Assembly: GCF_037658235.1 (NCBI RefSeq)
Contig: NZ_JBBJLN010000003.1
Location: 124,001 to 188,000 of the forward strand
DNA length: 64,000 bases
Reading direction: 5' to 3'
Source of the DNA: Yunchengibacter salinarum
GTDB taxonomy: Bacteria > Pseudomonadota > Alphaproteobacteria > Sphingomonadales > Kordiimonadaceae
Position 1 is the stretch's first letter. Each line of letters opens with the position of its first letter. Below, in pieces: positions 24,997 to 33,500 of this stretch. The translations under genes and the position numbers were made by a program. Below the pieces are notes generated by a model that did no database searches, was not told the origin of the DNA, and saw only the letters and a program-made list of their open reading frames with translations.

Positions 24997-26529
24997 ATGA
25001 CAGACCACCAGCGTGTTCCGGGCGCCGAGCAGGGGCGATCCGATCCGGGCCTGACCATGGGCGGCGACAGCGCCGTGGGGCGCCGCGTGATCGGTGGTGC
25101 CGCCTGGATGATGGGAATGCGGTTGGCGCTGCGCGGGGCGGGCGTGATCAATGTGGCGGTGCTGGCCCGCGTGCTGGTGCCCGCCGATTTCGGGCTGATC
25201 GCCATTGTCATGTCGTTGCTGGTGCTGCCCCGAATGCTGGTGGATACGGTCACCCGCGCGCCGCTGGTGCGGCTGAACAGCGTGACCCCCGCCCATTTTG
25301 CCGCCGCGCGGCGCCTGCGGGTGGGGCTGGCTTTGGCGCTAGGGGCGATTGTCTGGCTTTCCGCGCCCGCGCTGGCGGATTTTTATCAGGTGGCCGCACT
25401 GGAAGCCGGGCTGATGGCCATTGCCGCCGTGGTGGTGCTGGAAGGGCTGGAAAACCCCGGCGTGGTCAGCCTGCAACGGGACATGCGCTGGCGGCGGGAT
25501 GCGGCGTTCGAAGTGGCCGTGGGGGCTGCCCGGATCGCCGCCACCATCGCGCTGACCCTGTGGCTGCGCTCTTTCTGGGGGGTGATTCTGGGGGCGCTGG
25601 TGGCGGCCATGGTGCGGGTGGGCCTGTCATACGCCCTGGCCCCACGGCCCGCCGGGGCGGTGACACGGTCGCTGTTCCGCGCCCTGTGGGGGGTGTCCCG
25701 CTGGTCGCTGGGCGAAGTGCTGGCGGATATGGCCAGCGGGCGGTCGGATCGCCTGCTGCTTGGCCGTCTGGCGGGTGTGGCGCCCATGGGGCTGTTTTCG
25801 CTGGCCAAGGATCTGGCGCTGGTGCCGCATCAGCTTTTGATCATGCCGGTGGGCCGCGCCCTGTTGCCGGGCCTGCGACAGGCGCGCGGGCATGATCCGG
25901 CGCGGCGCGGGCGGCTGTTTTCGCTGGCCCTTGGCAGCTTCGGCGCGCTGGCGGTGCCCTCGGCGGTGGGGGCGGCGCTGGTGGCCGATCCGTTTGTCCG
26001 CGCATTGCTCGGTGATGACTATGCCGGGGCCGTGCCGGTTCTGGTGGCGCTGGCCCCGGCCCTGGCGTTCGAGGGGCTGTCCTCGGCGGCCACCCAGATC
26101 ATGGTGGTGGAAGGGCGCCTTGCCACGGTGACCGGCATCAAGGTGGCCCGCCTGCTGGGTTATGTGGCCCTGCTGTTGCCCGCTTTTCACGGCGCTGGTC
26201 TGGTGGGGGTGGCGCTGGCCAAGTCGGGCATGGATGCTTTCGTGACGCTGGCGCTGCTGGTGGTGCTGGCGATTCGAATGCCGGTGGACTGGCGGCATTT
26301 GGGGGCGGCATTGGCCCGCACGGCTCTGGCCGCCACCGGCATGGCCGCGACGGTGTTGGCGCTGATGCCGCTGGTGGCTGGCTGGACCAATGTGTCCGCC
26401 TTGCAGCTTTTGATGCTGGTGCCCGCCGGTGCCATGGCCTATGGCGCCGGGCTTCTGGGGATCTGGTGGTTGACGGGCCGCCCCGACGGGCTGGAAGCCC
26501 GGATTCTGGCGGTTCTTGCGCGGTCTTAG
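24997..26529 (+). CDS. Oligosaccharide flippase / lipopolysaccharide biosynthesis protein (MOP superfamily)
   Basis: A 510-residue inner-membrane protein with a dozen or more hydrophobic segments, in the polysaccharide_synt/Wzx group. The early motif VGRRVIGGAAWMMGMRLALRGAGVINVAVLARVLVPADFG-like region is typical: an amphipathic start, then LARxLxPxDFG. Such proteins flip lipid-linked glycans to the periplasm. The start at ATG 24997 follows GGGCAGAAG. Its stop overlaps that of the glycosyltransferase gene by four bases (convergent TTAG), and together with the sulfotransferase it points to a surface glycan. Confidence 0.9.
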   Translation: MTDHQRVPGAEQGRSDPGLTMGGDSAVGRRVIGGAAWMMGMRLALRGAGVINVAVLARVLVPADFGLIAIVMSLLVLPRMLVDTVTRAPLVRLNSVTPAHFAAARRLRVGLALALGAIVWLSAPALADFYQVAALEAGLMAIAAVVVLEGLENPGVVSLQRDMRWRRDAAFEVAVGAARIAATIALTLWLRSFWGVILGALVAAMVRVGLSYALAPRPAGAVTRSLFRALWGVSRWSLGEVLADMASGRSDRLLLGRLAGVAPMGLFSLAKDLALVPHQLLIMPVGRALLPGLRQARGHDPARRGRLFSLALGSFGALAVPSAVGAALVADPFVRALLGDDYAGAVPVLVALAPALAFEGLSSAATQIMVVEGRLATVTGIKVARLLGYVALLLPAFHGAGLVGVALAKSGMDAFVTLALLVVLAIRMPVDWRHLGAALARTALAATGMAATVLALMPLVAGWTNVSALQLLMLVPAGAMAYGAGLLGIWWLTGRPDGLEARILAVLARS

Positions 26530-27737
26530 CGGCGCCGGTGCGCCGGGTCGGCCACAAGGTCGGCCATGATGGTTTGAAACTCGGCGGCCTTGTCGGCCCA
26601 GCCCTGGCTACGGGCATGGGCGAGCGCCCCGTCCGCCAGGCGCCGACGGTCCCGCTCATCGCCGAGAAGGCGCGTGATCGCCTTGGCGATGGCCGCTATG
26701 TCCGTGCCGTCGATGGAAAGCCCTGTGCGCTCATGGCGGATGGCTTCCACCGCGCCGCCGCCAAGGCCGCCCACCGACGGAACACCGCAGGCGGCGGCTT
26801 CCAGAAACACCAGGCCGAAGCCTTCCGTGTCGCCGTCCGGCATGGTGCGGTTGGGCATGGCGAACAGGGTGGCCGTCCGGTAATGATCCCTCAGCGTGGC
26901 CCGGTCCAGCGGCCCGGTGAAATGCACATGATCGGGGCATGTGTCCGCCGCCAATGCTTTCAGGTCGGCGGTTTGCGGGCCGTCGCCCACCAGCAGCAGG
27001 TGGCTGTCCGGGTGGCGGGCCGTTATGGCGGGCATGGCCTCGATCAGCCGGTCGAACCCCTTGCGTGGCACATGGCGCCCGGCGGCGACGATCAGCCGGT
27101 GTTCCGCCGTCAGCCCGTGGGGGGCGCGCACGTCCCGTTCCGGTGCGCCGGGGGTGAAGAAGCCAAGGTCCACGCCATTGCTGATGACGCTGATTCGCGC
27201 CCCCGCCAGCCCCGCAAGTGTGCGCACGGCCCGCGCGCAATAGCGGCTGACCGCCACCACATGATCCGCCGCGCCCAAAACGCGGGGGCGCAGCCCGCCC
27301 AGCCGATCCGCCATGGCCTGCGTGACTTCTTCCGTATGGGTATAGATCACCACCGGGCGGCGGCCAAGGCGCTTCAGGGCCAGCGCCAGCCAGCCCAGGC
27401 TGACCAGTTCGCCGATCACGATTACGTCCGCCCGCTCCTGCCCGGCCAGCCGCCAGACCTTCAGCGAAACCAGCGCCATCTGCCACAGGTCCCGCAGCCT
27501 GCCGATCAGGCCGCCGCCCTGGCGCAGGCGCACATGGCGCCAGCGATGGCAGCGATAGGGGGCGCCCTGATCCACCGCGCGCCAGCCGGGTTTTTCGGTG
27601 CCGTCGGGGGTGTGTGTGCTGGTCAATACCACCATGTTTTCCGGCAGGGCGCGGGCGAGCGCGTCATAGACCACGCCGGACCCGCCGATCACCGGCGGCA
27701 GATTGTCCGATATCAGCAGGATGCGGGGGGCTTTCAT
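26526..27737 (-). CDS. Glycosyltransferase family 4 protein
   Basis: A 403-residue GT-B fold enzyme. The N-terminal glycine-rich loop (SDNLPPVIGGSGVVYDAL) and the C-terminal EX7E nucleotide-sugar motif (EGFGLVFLEAAACG), with VAAGRHVPRKGFDRLIEAM preceding it, place it in the GT4 family of retaining transferases. It overlaps the sulfotransferase gene by four bases (ATGA), so the two are co-translated. It probably extends a cell-surface or lipid-linked glycan; donor and acceptor are unknown. Confidence 0.93.
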   Translation of the reverse strand: MKAPRILLISDNLPPVIGGSGVVYDALARALPENMVVLTSTHTPDGTEKPGWRAVDQGAPYRCHRWRHVRLRQGGGLIGRLRDLWQMALVSLKVWRLAGQERADVIVIGELVSLGWLALALKRLGRRPVVIYTHTEEVTQAMADRLGGLRPRVLGAADHVVAVSRYCARAVRTLAGLAGARISVISNGVDLGFFTPGAPERDVRAPHGLTAEHRLIVAAGRHVPRKGFDRLIEAMPAITARHPDSHLLLVGDGPQTADLKALAADTCPDHVHFTGPLDRATLRDHYRTATLFAMPNRTMPDGDTEGFGLVFLEAAACGVPSVGGLGGGAVEAIRHERTGLSIDGTDIAAIAKAITRLLGDERDRRRLADGALAHARSQGWADKAAEFQTIMADLVADPAHRRR

Positions 27738-28780
27738 GCCTGCGCCCCGAAGGTGGCGGCCAGCAGCCGGTCCATGGCGGATTCCTGTGCCGTGAACCAG
27801 TCATGGTCGGCGAAATCCCGCCATTTGTCGCGCCGCGCCGGGTGGCTGCCCTGCCGGGCCGCGGCCCCCGACAGGTCCAGCCCGGTGGCGCGCTCTATGG
27901 CGCCCAGCGTGTCTTCCGGCCTGTCGATCAGGGCTTCATAGGTGATGCTCACATGCGCCGCCGCCCGGCCCGCCGCATCCGACAGCCGCCATATCAGATA
28001 GTGCAGGGCATAGGGGTGGCTGTCCGGCATCAGGGCCAGAAAGGGGAAGGTGCGCTTCAGGTCCGCCGCCCATGGCGCAAGATAGAAACGGTCATGGGGG
28101 CCGAAATCCGCGAGCCGGGTTTCGCGTGTTACCGCGCTGTCCCGGCCCAGCATGGACAGGAAGCTGTCGCGCGGGTCCCGCCGCAGATGGATCAGCCGGG
28201 CATCGGGGAAGCGGCTTTTCAGCCAGCCCAGGCGGAAATCCGCCCGGTTGAATTGCAGCACCGCCCGGCCCGGCGCGCGGGTGATCAGGGCGTTGATATA
28301 GCGTTCCAGCGCCGGGTCGCCGTCCGCCGCATCCATGTAAAGGCGCTGGAACGACCATTGCCGGGAAAACAGCGACACCAGATCATCGAGCCCATCATAG
28401 GCCGCGTCATAGCGGCTTACGCCGTGGTGCGTGGCGTCCACGCCGCGACCATCCGGCCCGGCCACCCAGCAGCGTTCGTTCAGCGGCTCGTAATAGGCGG
28501 TGACGCCTTCCGTGGCGGCGGCCAGTGACCACAGATAGGTGGAGCCGGATCGGAACCGCCCCGTCATGAACACCGGCGCGGATCGTGCCCCTGGTGCATC
28601 CGGGATATCCGTCGGTTGCGAGGGGGTGGGGCGCGGCGGATCGGGCAGGGCGAAGGGCGGGCTCGCCGGGTCCATGCGGGGCCGGGTCAGCGGCTCCTCA
28701 AGCGTTTCAAGCAGCAGGGCACGGCCCCGGTGACTGGCCAGCAGGCGGCGCCAGAGGGCGAACATCAGGCTCTTGATCAT
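27734..28780 (-). CDS. Sulfotransferase family protein
   Basis: A 348-residue protein with a PAPS 5'-phosphosulfate-binding loop (GRFRSGSTYLWSL) and a 3'-phosphate site (HLRRDPRDSFLSM), as in Sulfotransfer_1/3 enzymes that move sulfate from PAPS to hydroxyls or amines. It starts at ATG 28780, which has GGGGAG upstream, 36 bases after purL on the same strand, and is followed by an overlapping GT4 gene. The context suggests sulfation of a glycan. No PAPS synthesis gene is present in the window. Confidence 0.9.
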   Translation of the reverse strand: MIKSLMFALWRRLLASHRGRALLLETLEEPLTRPRMDPASPPFALPDPPRPTPSQPTDIPDAPGARSAPVFMTGRFRSGSTYLWSLAAATEGVTAYYEPLNERCWVAGPDGRGVDATHHGVSRYDAAYDGLDDLVSLFSRQWSFQRLYMDAADGDPALERYINALITRAPGRAVLQFNRADFRLGWLKSRFPDARLIHLRRDPRDSFLSMLGRDSAVTRETRLADFGPHDRFYLAPWAADLKRTFPFLALMPDSHPYALHYLIWRLSDAAGRAAAHVSITYEALIDRPEDTLGAIERATGLDLSGAAARQGSHPARRDKWRDFADHDWFTAQESAMDRLLAATFGAQA

Positions 28781-28816
28781 GGCCGTCTCCCCAATGTGCG
28801 CCGCCAAGGGGCGGGA

Positions 28817-31030
28817 TCAGTCGCTTCGGCTCATCAGCGCGGGCAGATAGGATTCGTGTGATTGGCGCAGCGCGTCAAGGTCCAGTGCGATCACGTCCCG
28901 ATCATTGCTGAAAACCAGCCGGTCGCCGCCGGTTTCGCCGATGCGGGTGGCGGGCACGCCCTGCTGCTCCGCCTGTGACAGTATGGCCCCCGCCTGTGCC
29001 GGGGCCACTGCCAGCAGATAGCGCGCCTGACTTTCCGAGAAAAGCTGCACATGGTCCGGCAGGTCGCCCGCAAGCGCCACGGTGGCGCCGATACCGCCGG
29101 CCAGCGCCATGTCCGCCACCGCCGCCGCCAGCCCGCCATCGGACAGGTCGTGGCAGCAGGTCAGGGTGCCCGCTTCGATCAGGCGGCGCACAAAGTCGCC
29201 ATTGCGGCGCTCTTCGTCAAAGTCCACGTGGGGCGGCGCGCCGTCCAGCGGGCCGCCAAGCGCACGGGCATACAGGCTGGCGCCCAGCTCATTGCGGGTA
29301 TCCCCGACCAGGATCAGGGCCTGGCCGTCATCCGTGAAGCGGGCGCGGGCCATGCGGGCGATATCCTTTACAAGCCCCACGCCGCCAATGGCCGGGGTGG
29401 GCAGGATCGCCTCCCCGCCGGTTTCGTTGTAAAGGCTCACATTGCCGGACACCACCGGATAATCCAGCGCGCGGCCCGCCTTGCCCATGCCCTCGATGCA
29501 GCCGGTGATCTGGGCCATGATTTCTGGCCGTTCCGGGTTGCCGAAATTCAGACAGTTGGTGATGGCCAGCGGTTTTGCCCCCACCGCGGTCAGGTTGCGC
29601 CAGCTTTCGGCCACCGCCTGCGCGCCGCCCGTGACCGGGTCGTTTTCGCAATAGCGGGGCGTCACGTCCGTGGTGATGGCCAGGCCCTTGTCCGTGCCAT
29701 GCACGCGCACCACCGCCGCGTCGCCACCCGGTTCCTGAACCGTGTCCGCCATCACCATATGGTCATACTGTTCCCATATCCAGCGGCGGGAACACAGATG
29801 CGGCCCGCCCATCAGCCGGGTCAGCGCTTCGCCGTCATCCATCAGGCGCGGCACCTGCATCGGCTGGGGCGGTGTGCGCGGCGCGCTGGGGCGGTCATAG
29901 TCGGGCGCGTCTTCCACCAGGCTGTCAATGGGCAGGCTGCCCACCTGCTCCCCCTTGAAGCTCAGGTCCAGACGGCGGCTGTCGGTGATTTCCCCGATCA
30001 CGGCGAAATCCAGTTGCCACTTGTCGAAAATGGCCTTTGCCACATCTTCCCGGCCCGGTTTCAGGACCATCAGCATACGTTCCTGGCTTTCGGACAGCAT
30101 CATTTCATAGGGCTGCATGTCCGCCTCGCGCTGGGGCACGCGGTCCAGATCCAGATGGATGCCCACTTCGCCCTTGGAGGCCATTTCCACGCTGGACGAG
30201 GTGAGCCCCGCCGCCCCCATGTCCTGAATGGCGATGATGGCGTCGGTGGCCATCAGTTCCAGACAGGCTTCGATCAGCAGCTTTTCGGTGAACGGGTCGC
30301 CCACCTGAACGGTGGGGCGTTTTTCTTCCGTGTCCTCGGAAAATTCGGCGGATGCCATGGTGGCGCCGTGAATGCCGTCCCGCCCCGTTTTCGAGCCCAC
30401 ATAGACCACCGGATTGCCCACGCCCGCGGCGGCGGAATAGAAGATCCGGTCAGCGGGCGCCACGCCCACTGTCATGGCATTGACCAGAATATTGCCGTTA
30501 TAGCGGGCGTCGAAATTGGTTTCGCCGCCCACGGTGGGCACACCCACACAATTGCCATAACCGCCAATGCCGGACACCACGCCGGAAACGAGGTGCCGGG
30601 TGCGCGGATGATCCGGCGCGCCGAAGCGCAGGGCGTTCATGTTGGCCACCGGGCGCGCGCCCATGGTGAACACGTCGCGCAATATGCCGCCGACACCGGT
30701 GGCCGCGCCCTGATAGGGTTCGATGAAACTGGGGTGATTGTGGCTTTCCATCTTGAAGATGGCGGCCAGCCCGTCGCCAATGTCCACCACGCCCGCATTT
30801 TCGCCCGGCCCCTGAATCACCACGTCCCCCGTGGTGGGCAGGGTTTTCAGATGGCGGCGCGACGACTTGTAGGAGCAGTGCTCGGACCACATCACGGAAT
30901 AAATGCCCAGTTCCAGCAGATTGGGGGCGCGCCCCATGGCCGCCTCGATGCGCTCATATTCCGCTGCGGTCAGGCCGTGTTCGGCGATCAGGGCCGCGTC
31001 GGGCCGGGATGTGTGGCTGGTTGCGTTCAT
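28817..31030 (-). CDS. purL: Phosphoribosylformylglycinamidine synthase subunit PurL
   Basis: A 737-residue small-type PurL, the FGAM synthetase subunit that uses ATP and ammonia to convert FGAR to FGAM in purine synthesis. Motifs include MWSEHCSYKSSRRHLKTLP, FKMESHNHPSFIEPYQGAATGVGGI (ATP/Mg site) and MSESQERML. This form works with PurQ (glutaminase) and PurS, both just upstream. Spacing to purQ is five bases. Confidence 0.99.
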   Translation of the reverse strand: MNATSHTSRPDAALIAEHGLTAAEYERIEAAMGRAPNLLELGIYSVMWSEHCSYKSSRRHLKTLPTTGDVVIQGPGENAGVVDIGDGLAAIFKMESHNHPSFIEPYQGAATGVGGILRDVFTMGARPVANMNALRFGAPDHPRTRHLVSGVVSGIGGYGNCVGVPTVGGETNFDARYNGNILVNAMTVGVAPADRIFYSAAAGVGNPVVYVGSKTGRDGIHGATMASAEFSEDTEEKRPTVQVGDPFTEKLLIEACLELMATDAIIAIQDMGAAGLTSSSVEMASKGEVGIHLDLDRVPQREADMQPYEMMLSESQERMLMVLKPGREDVAKAIFDKWQLDFAVIGEITDSRRLDLSFKGEQVGSLPIDSLVEDAPDYDRPSAPRTPPQPMQVPRLMDDGEALTRLMGGPHLCSRRWIWEQYDHMVMADTVQEPGGDAAVVRVHGTDKGLAITTDVTPRYCENDPVTGGAQAVAESWRNLTAVGAKPLAITNCLNFGNPERPEIMAQITGCIEGMGKAGRALDYPVVSGNVSLYNETGGEAILPTPAIGGVGLVKDIARMARARFTDDGQALILVGDTRNELGASLYARALGGPLDGAPPHVDFDEERRNGDFVRRLIEAGTLTCCHDLSDGGLAAAVADMALAGGIGATVALAGDLPDHVQLFSESQARYLLAVAPAQAGAILSQAEQQGVPATRIGETGGDRLVFSNDRDVIALDLDALRQSHESYLPALMSRSD

Positions 31031-31035
31031 GGGAA

Positions 31036-31716
31036 TCAGGCTTTCTCGCTCAGGCTGCGGACAAGGCTTTCAAACAGCGGCACGCCGTCTGTGCGGCCAT
31101 CGGGGGCCAGCGCCGGGTCCACCGCGCGTTCCGGGTGGGGCATCATGCCGAGCACCGTGCCCGCCGCGTTCAATATGCCCGCGATCCGGTCGTCCGAGCC
31201 ATTGATGTCGGTGCCATAGGTGAAGGCCACCCGCCCCTCGTCATGCAGGCGCGCGCGGGTATCGGCGTCCGCCGTGTAATTGCCGTCATGGTGGGCCACC
31301 GGCAGATCGATGCTGTCCCCGGCCTCATAGGCGCGGGTGAACAGGCTGGTGGCGTTGGTCACGGTCAGCGGCACCCGGCGGCATATGAAGCCCAGTCCCG
31401 CATTGCGCATCAGCGCGCCCGGCAGCAGGCCCGCTTCCAGCAGAATCTGGAAACCGTTGCACACGCCCAGCACCGGCACGCCCCGGCCAGCCCGGCGGAC
31501 CACTTCCTTCATCACCGGCGAGCGCGCGGAAATGGCGCCGCAGCGCAGATAGTCGCCAAAGGAAAAGCCCCCCGGCAGGGCGATCAGGTCCACCGCGTCA
31601 AAATCCGCATCGCCGTGCCAGACGGCCAGCGGCTCGCGCCCCGTCACACGGGTCAGCGCCGTGGTCATGTCCCGGTCGCAATTGGAGCCGGGAAAGGTGA
31701 TGACGGCTGTTTTCAT
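31036..31716 (-). CDS. purQ: Phosphoribosylformylglycinamidine synthase subunit PurQ (glutaminase)
   Basis: A 226-residue class I glutamine amidotransferase supplying ammonia to PurL. The nucleophile Cys is in VLGVCNGFQILLEAGLLPGA and the His/Glu pair in MMPHPERAVDP. The start MKTAVITFPGSNCDRDM is standard for the family. It lies 24 bases after purS. Confidence 0.98.
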   Translation of the reverse strand: MKTAVITFPGSNCDRDMTTALTRVTGREPLAVWHGDADFDAVDLIALPGGFSFGDYLRCGAISARSPVMKEVVRRAGRGVPVLGVCNGFQILLEAGLLPGALMRNAGLGFICRRVPLTVTNATSLFTRAYEAGDSIDLPVAHHDGNYTADADTRARLHDEGRVAFTYGTDINGSDDRIAGILNAAGTVLGMMPHPERAVDPALAPDGRTDGVPLFESLVRSLSEKA

Positions 31717-31740
31717 GAGTGTTGCTCCGCCCGCGTCCGG

Positions 31741-31980
31741 TCAGTCCAGCGTGATGTGGTAATTTTCGATCACCGTATTGGCGAGCAGGGCCTCGCACAT
31801 GGCTTCCACGTCCGCCTGCGCCTTGGCGCGGTCGTCCGTTTCCAGGTCCAGTTCGATCAGCTTGCCCTGGCGGGCGTCCACCACGCCCATGAAGCCCAGA
31901 TCCCCCAGCGCATGGGCGATGGCCTTGCCCTGCGGGTCCAGCACCCCGGATTTCAGTGTGATATGTATGCGCGCCTTCAT
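31741..31980 (-). CDS. purS: Phosphoribosylformylglycinamidine synthase subunit PurS
   Basis: A 79-residue bridging subunit of the PurSQL complex, beginning MKARIHITLKSGVLDPQGKA and containing GFMGVVDARQGKLIELDLE, both PurS signatures. The ATG at 31980 (preceded by GGAGGAAGAG) is preferred; the in-frame extension upstream is not conserved in type. Confidence 0.98.
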   Translation of the reverse strand: MKARIHITLKSGVLDPQGKAIAHALGDLGFMGVVDARQGKLIELDLETDDRAKAQADVEAMCEALLANTVIENYHITLD

Positions 31981-32047
31981 CGGCTCTTCCTCCGGCCCTT
32001 GATGGTGCCGCCGCCCCACCGACGCCACCGGCGCCGGGGGCGCGCGG

Positions 32048-32812
32048 TCATTTGCGTTGGTGATCGGCGAATTCGGCGATATCGGCGCTGGGCAGAATGC
32101 CGAGTCGCCGCGCCACTTCCTGATAGGCGTCCATTTCCCCGCCGAGATCGCGGCGGAAGCGGTCCTTGTCCAGCTTTTCGCCGGTTTTCATGTCCCACAG
32201 GCGGCAGCCGTCGGGGCTGATCTCGTCCGCCAGGATCACGGTGTGCAGGTCTTCCGCCTCGTAATGGCGGCCAAATTCCAGCTTGAAATCCACCAGGCGC
32301 ACGGAAATGGCGGCGAACAGGCCAAACAGCATATCGTTGATCCTGAGCGCCATATGGGCCATTTCGTCCAGCTCCACCTCGTCTGCCCAGCCGAAGGCGA
32401 GAATGTGCTCGTCCGTCACCAGCGGGTCGTTCAGCGCGTCGGACTTGTAGCAGAACTCGATGATGGGGCGGGGCAGGACCGTGCCTTCTTCCAGCCCCAG
32501 GCGACTGGCCAGGCTGCCCGCCGCCAGGTTGCGCACGATCACCTCCACGGGGATGATTTCCACCGCGCGCACCAGTTGTTCGCGCATGTTCAGGCGCTTG
32601 ATGAAATGGGTGGGAATGCCCAGCGTAGTCAGCGCCGTGAAGATATGCTCGCTGATGTGATTGTTGATCACGCCCTTGCCGGACAGCGTGCCCTTCTTCT
32701 GATTGTTGAAGGCGGTGGCATCGTCCTTGAAATACTGGATGATGGTACCGGGGTCCGGGCCTTCATAGAGAATTTTGGCCTTGCCTTCATAAATCTTCTT
32801 GCGGCGGGACAT
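32048..32812 (-). CDS. purC: Phosphoribosylaminoimidazolesuccinocarboxamide synthase
   Basis: A 254-residue SAICAR synthetase, which joins CAIR and aspartate with ATP. The sequence MSRRKKIYEGKAKILYEGPDPGTIIQYFKDDATAFN and VDFKLEFG are typical. It is the first gene of purC-purS-purQ-purL, with a ribosome site AAAGGAAA and a good promoter at 32878-32906. Confidence 0.99.
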   Translation of the reverse strand: MSRRKKIYEGKAKILYEGPDPGTIIQYFKDDATAFNNQKKGTLSGKGVINNHISEHIFTALTTLGIPTHFIKRLNMREQLVRAVEIIPVEVIVRNLAAGSLASRLGLEEGTVLPRPIIEFCYKSDALNDPLVTDEHILAFGWADEVELDEMAHMALRINDMLFGLFAAISVRLVDFKLEFGRHYEAEDLHTVILADEISPDGCRLWDMKTGEKLDKDRFRRDLGGEMDAYQEVARRLGILPSADIAEFADHQRK

Positions 32813-32836
32813 GGGTGGGCGTTTCCTTTTGGATAA

Positions 32837-32860
32837 GGGGCCACGTCGGCCCGTGGCGCC
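32837..32860 (-). other. Hairpin in the purC leader
   Basis: On the minus strand GGCGCCACG pairs with CGTGGCCCC (one mismatch) around a six-base loop, between the predicted transcription start and the purC ribosome site. It could affect translation or attenuation. No riboswitch fold was recognised and there is no T-run after it. Confidence 0.3.
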
Positions 32861-32877
32861 TGAACCGGTCTGGCGGG

Positions 32878-32906
32878 ACCATAGGCGAAAGGTCGGGCAG
32901 GCTCAA
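32878..32906 (-). promoter_or_regulatory. Probable purC operon promoter
   Basis: On the minus strand TTGAGC (32906-32901) and TATGGT (32883-32878) are 17 bases apart. It lies back to back with the zeta-subunit promoter, without overlap. Confidence 0.55.
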
Positions 32907-32922
32907 TCCCTTCTTCATGCGC

Positions 32923-32951
32923 TTGCACCCGGCCCGCTGACGGCTTAGTAA
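32923..32951 (+). promoter_or_regulatory. Probable promoter of the zeta-subunit gene
   Basis: TTGCAC (32923-32928) and TAGTAA (32946-32951) are 17 bases apart, leaving a leader of roughly 120 bases before the ATG at 33082. Confidence 0.5.
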
Positions 32952-33081
32952 GGTGCTGAAACGACCCACAGGGCCGACCGGCAGGGCGCCGGGGCGGTGG
33001 GGTCGAAATGTCATCAACACCGGGTGTCGCGCCCGGATCATCCGCCGGGCCAGCGTGCCCGCAATATCGAGGACCGCTACC

Positions 33082-33402
33082 ATGACCTCTTTCAGCAGCC
33101 GCGAAAAGGCATTCGAAGACAAGTTCGCGCATGACGAAGAAATGCAGTTCCGCGCGCGTGCCCGCCGAAACCGCCTGTTCGGGCAGTGGGTTGCCGAATC
33201 CATCGGCCTGGGGGAGGCGGAAGCCCGGCTGTATGGCGAACGCATGGTCACCGAGGATCTCAAGGAAGCCGGCGACGAAGACGTTTTCCGCGCCGTGGAA
33301 GCCGATCTGGCCGAGCGCAAGGTTGAGATTTCCCGCCACCGTCTGGAAAAAAAGCTGGAAGACTTCATGAGGGAAGCCAAGGCCCAGCTTGCGGGCGAAT
33401 AA
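33082..33402 (+). CDS. ATP synthase inhibitor subunit zeta (DUF1476)
   Basis: A 106-residue, highly charged helical protein (MTSFSSREKAFEDKFAHDEEMQFRARARRNRLFGQW) of the DUF1476 family, which in Paracoccus is the zeta subunit that blocks ATP hydrolysis by F1. The N-terminal inhibitory segment is intact. The family is confined largely to alphaproteobacteria, which supports the taxonomic call. It sits divergent from purC, a common arrangement in that class. The longer upstream frame is not part of the family. Confidence 0.95.
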   Translation: MTSFSSREKAFEDKFAHDEEMQFRARARRNRLFGQWVAESIGLGEAEARLYGERMVTEDLKEAGDEDVFRAVEADLAERKVEISRHRLEKKLEDFMREAKAQLAGE

Positions 33403-33407
33403 AGGCG

Positions 33408-33430
33408 GGCGCCGGGGGCGGCGCCGTTTT
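33408..33430 (+). terminator. Probable terminator after the zeta-subunit gene
   Basis: GGCGCC (33408-33413) and GGCGCC (33420-33425) pair around six G/C bases, followed by GTTTT. The T-run is short, so the call is tentative. Confidence 0.45.
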
Positions 33431-33450
33431 CTGATTCAGGGCGTGGTTTT

Positions 33451-33464
33451 CTGATCCAGGTCAA
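33451..33464 (+). promoter_or_regulatory. Possible Fnr/FixK-type box upstream of hemN
   Basis: CTGATCCAGGTCAA matches the TTGAT-N4-(A/G)TCAA anaerobox with one mismatch in the first base. Its centre is about 43 bases before the hemN ATG. hemN is a classical Fnr/FixK target and an Fnr-type gene lies at 49622. It also forms part of a 14-bp direct repeat (33427 and 33447), so it could be coincidental. Confidence 0.35.
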
Positions 33465-33500
33465 GGCGTGCGATGGGCGCGGCGGATACCTTCCCGCGTC

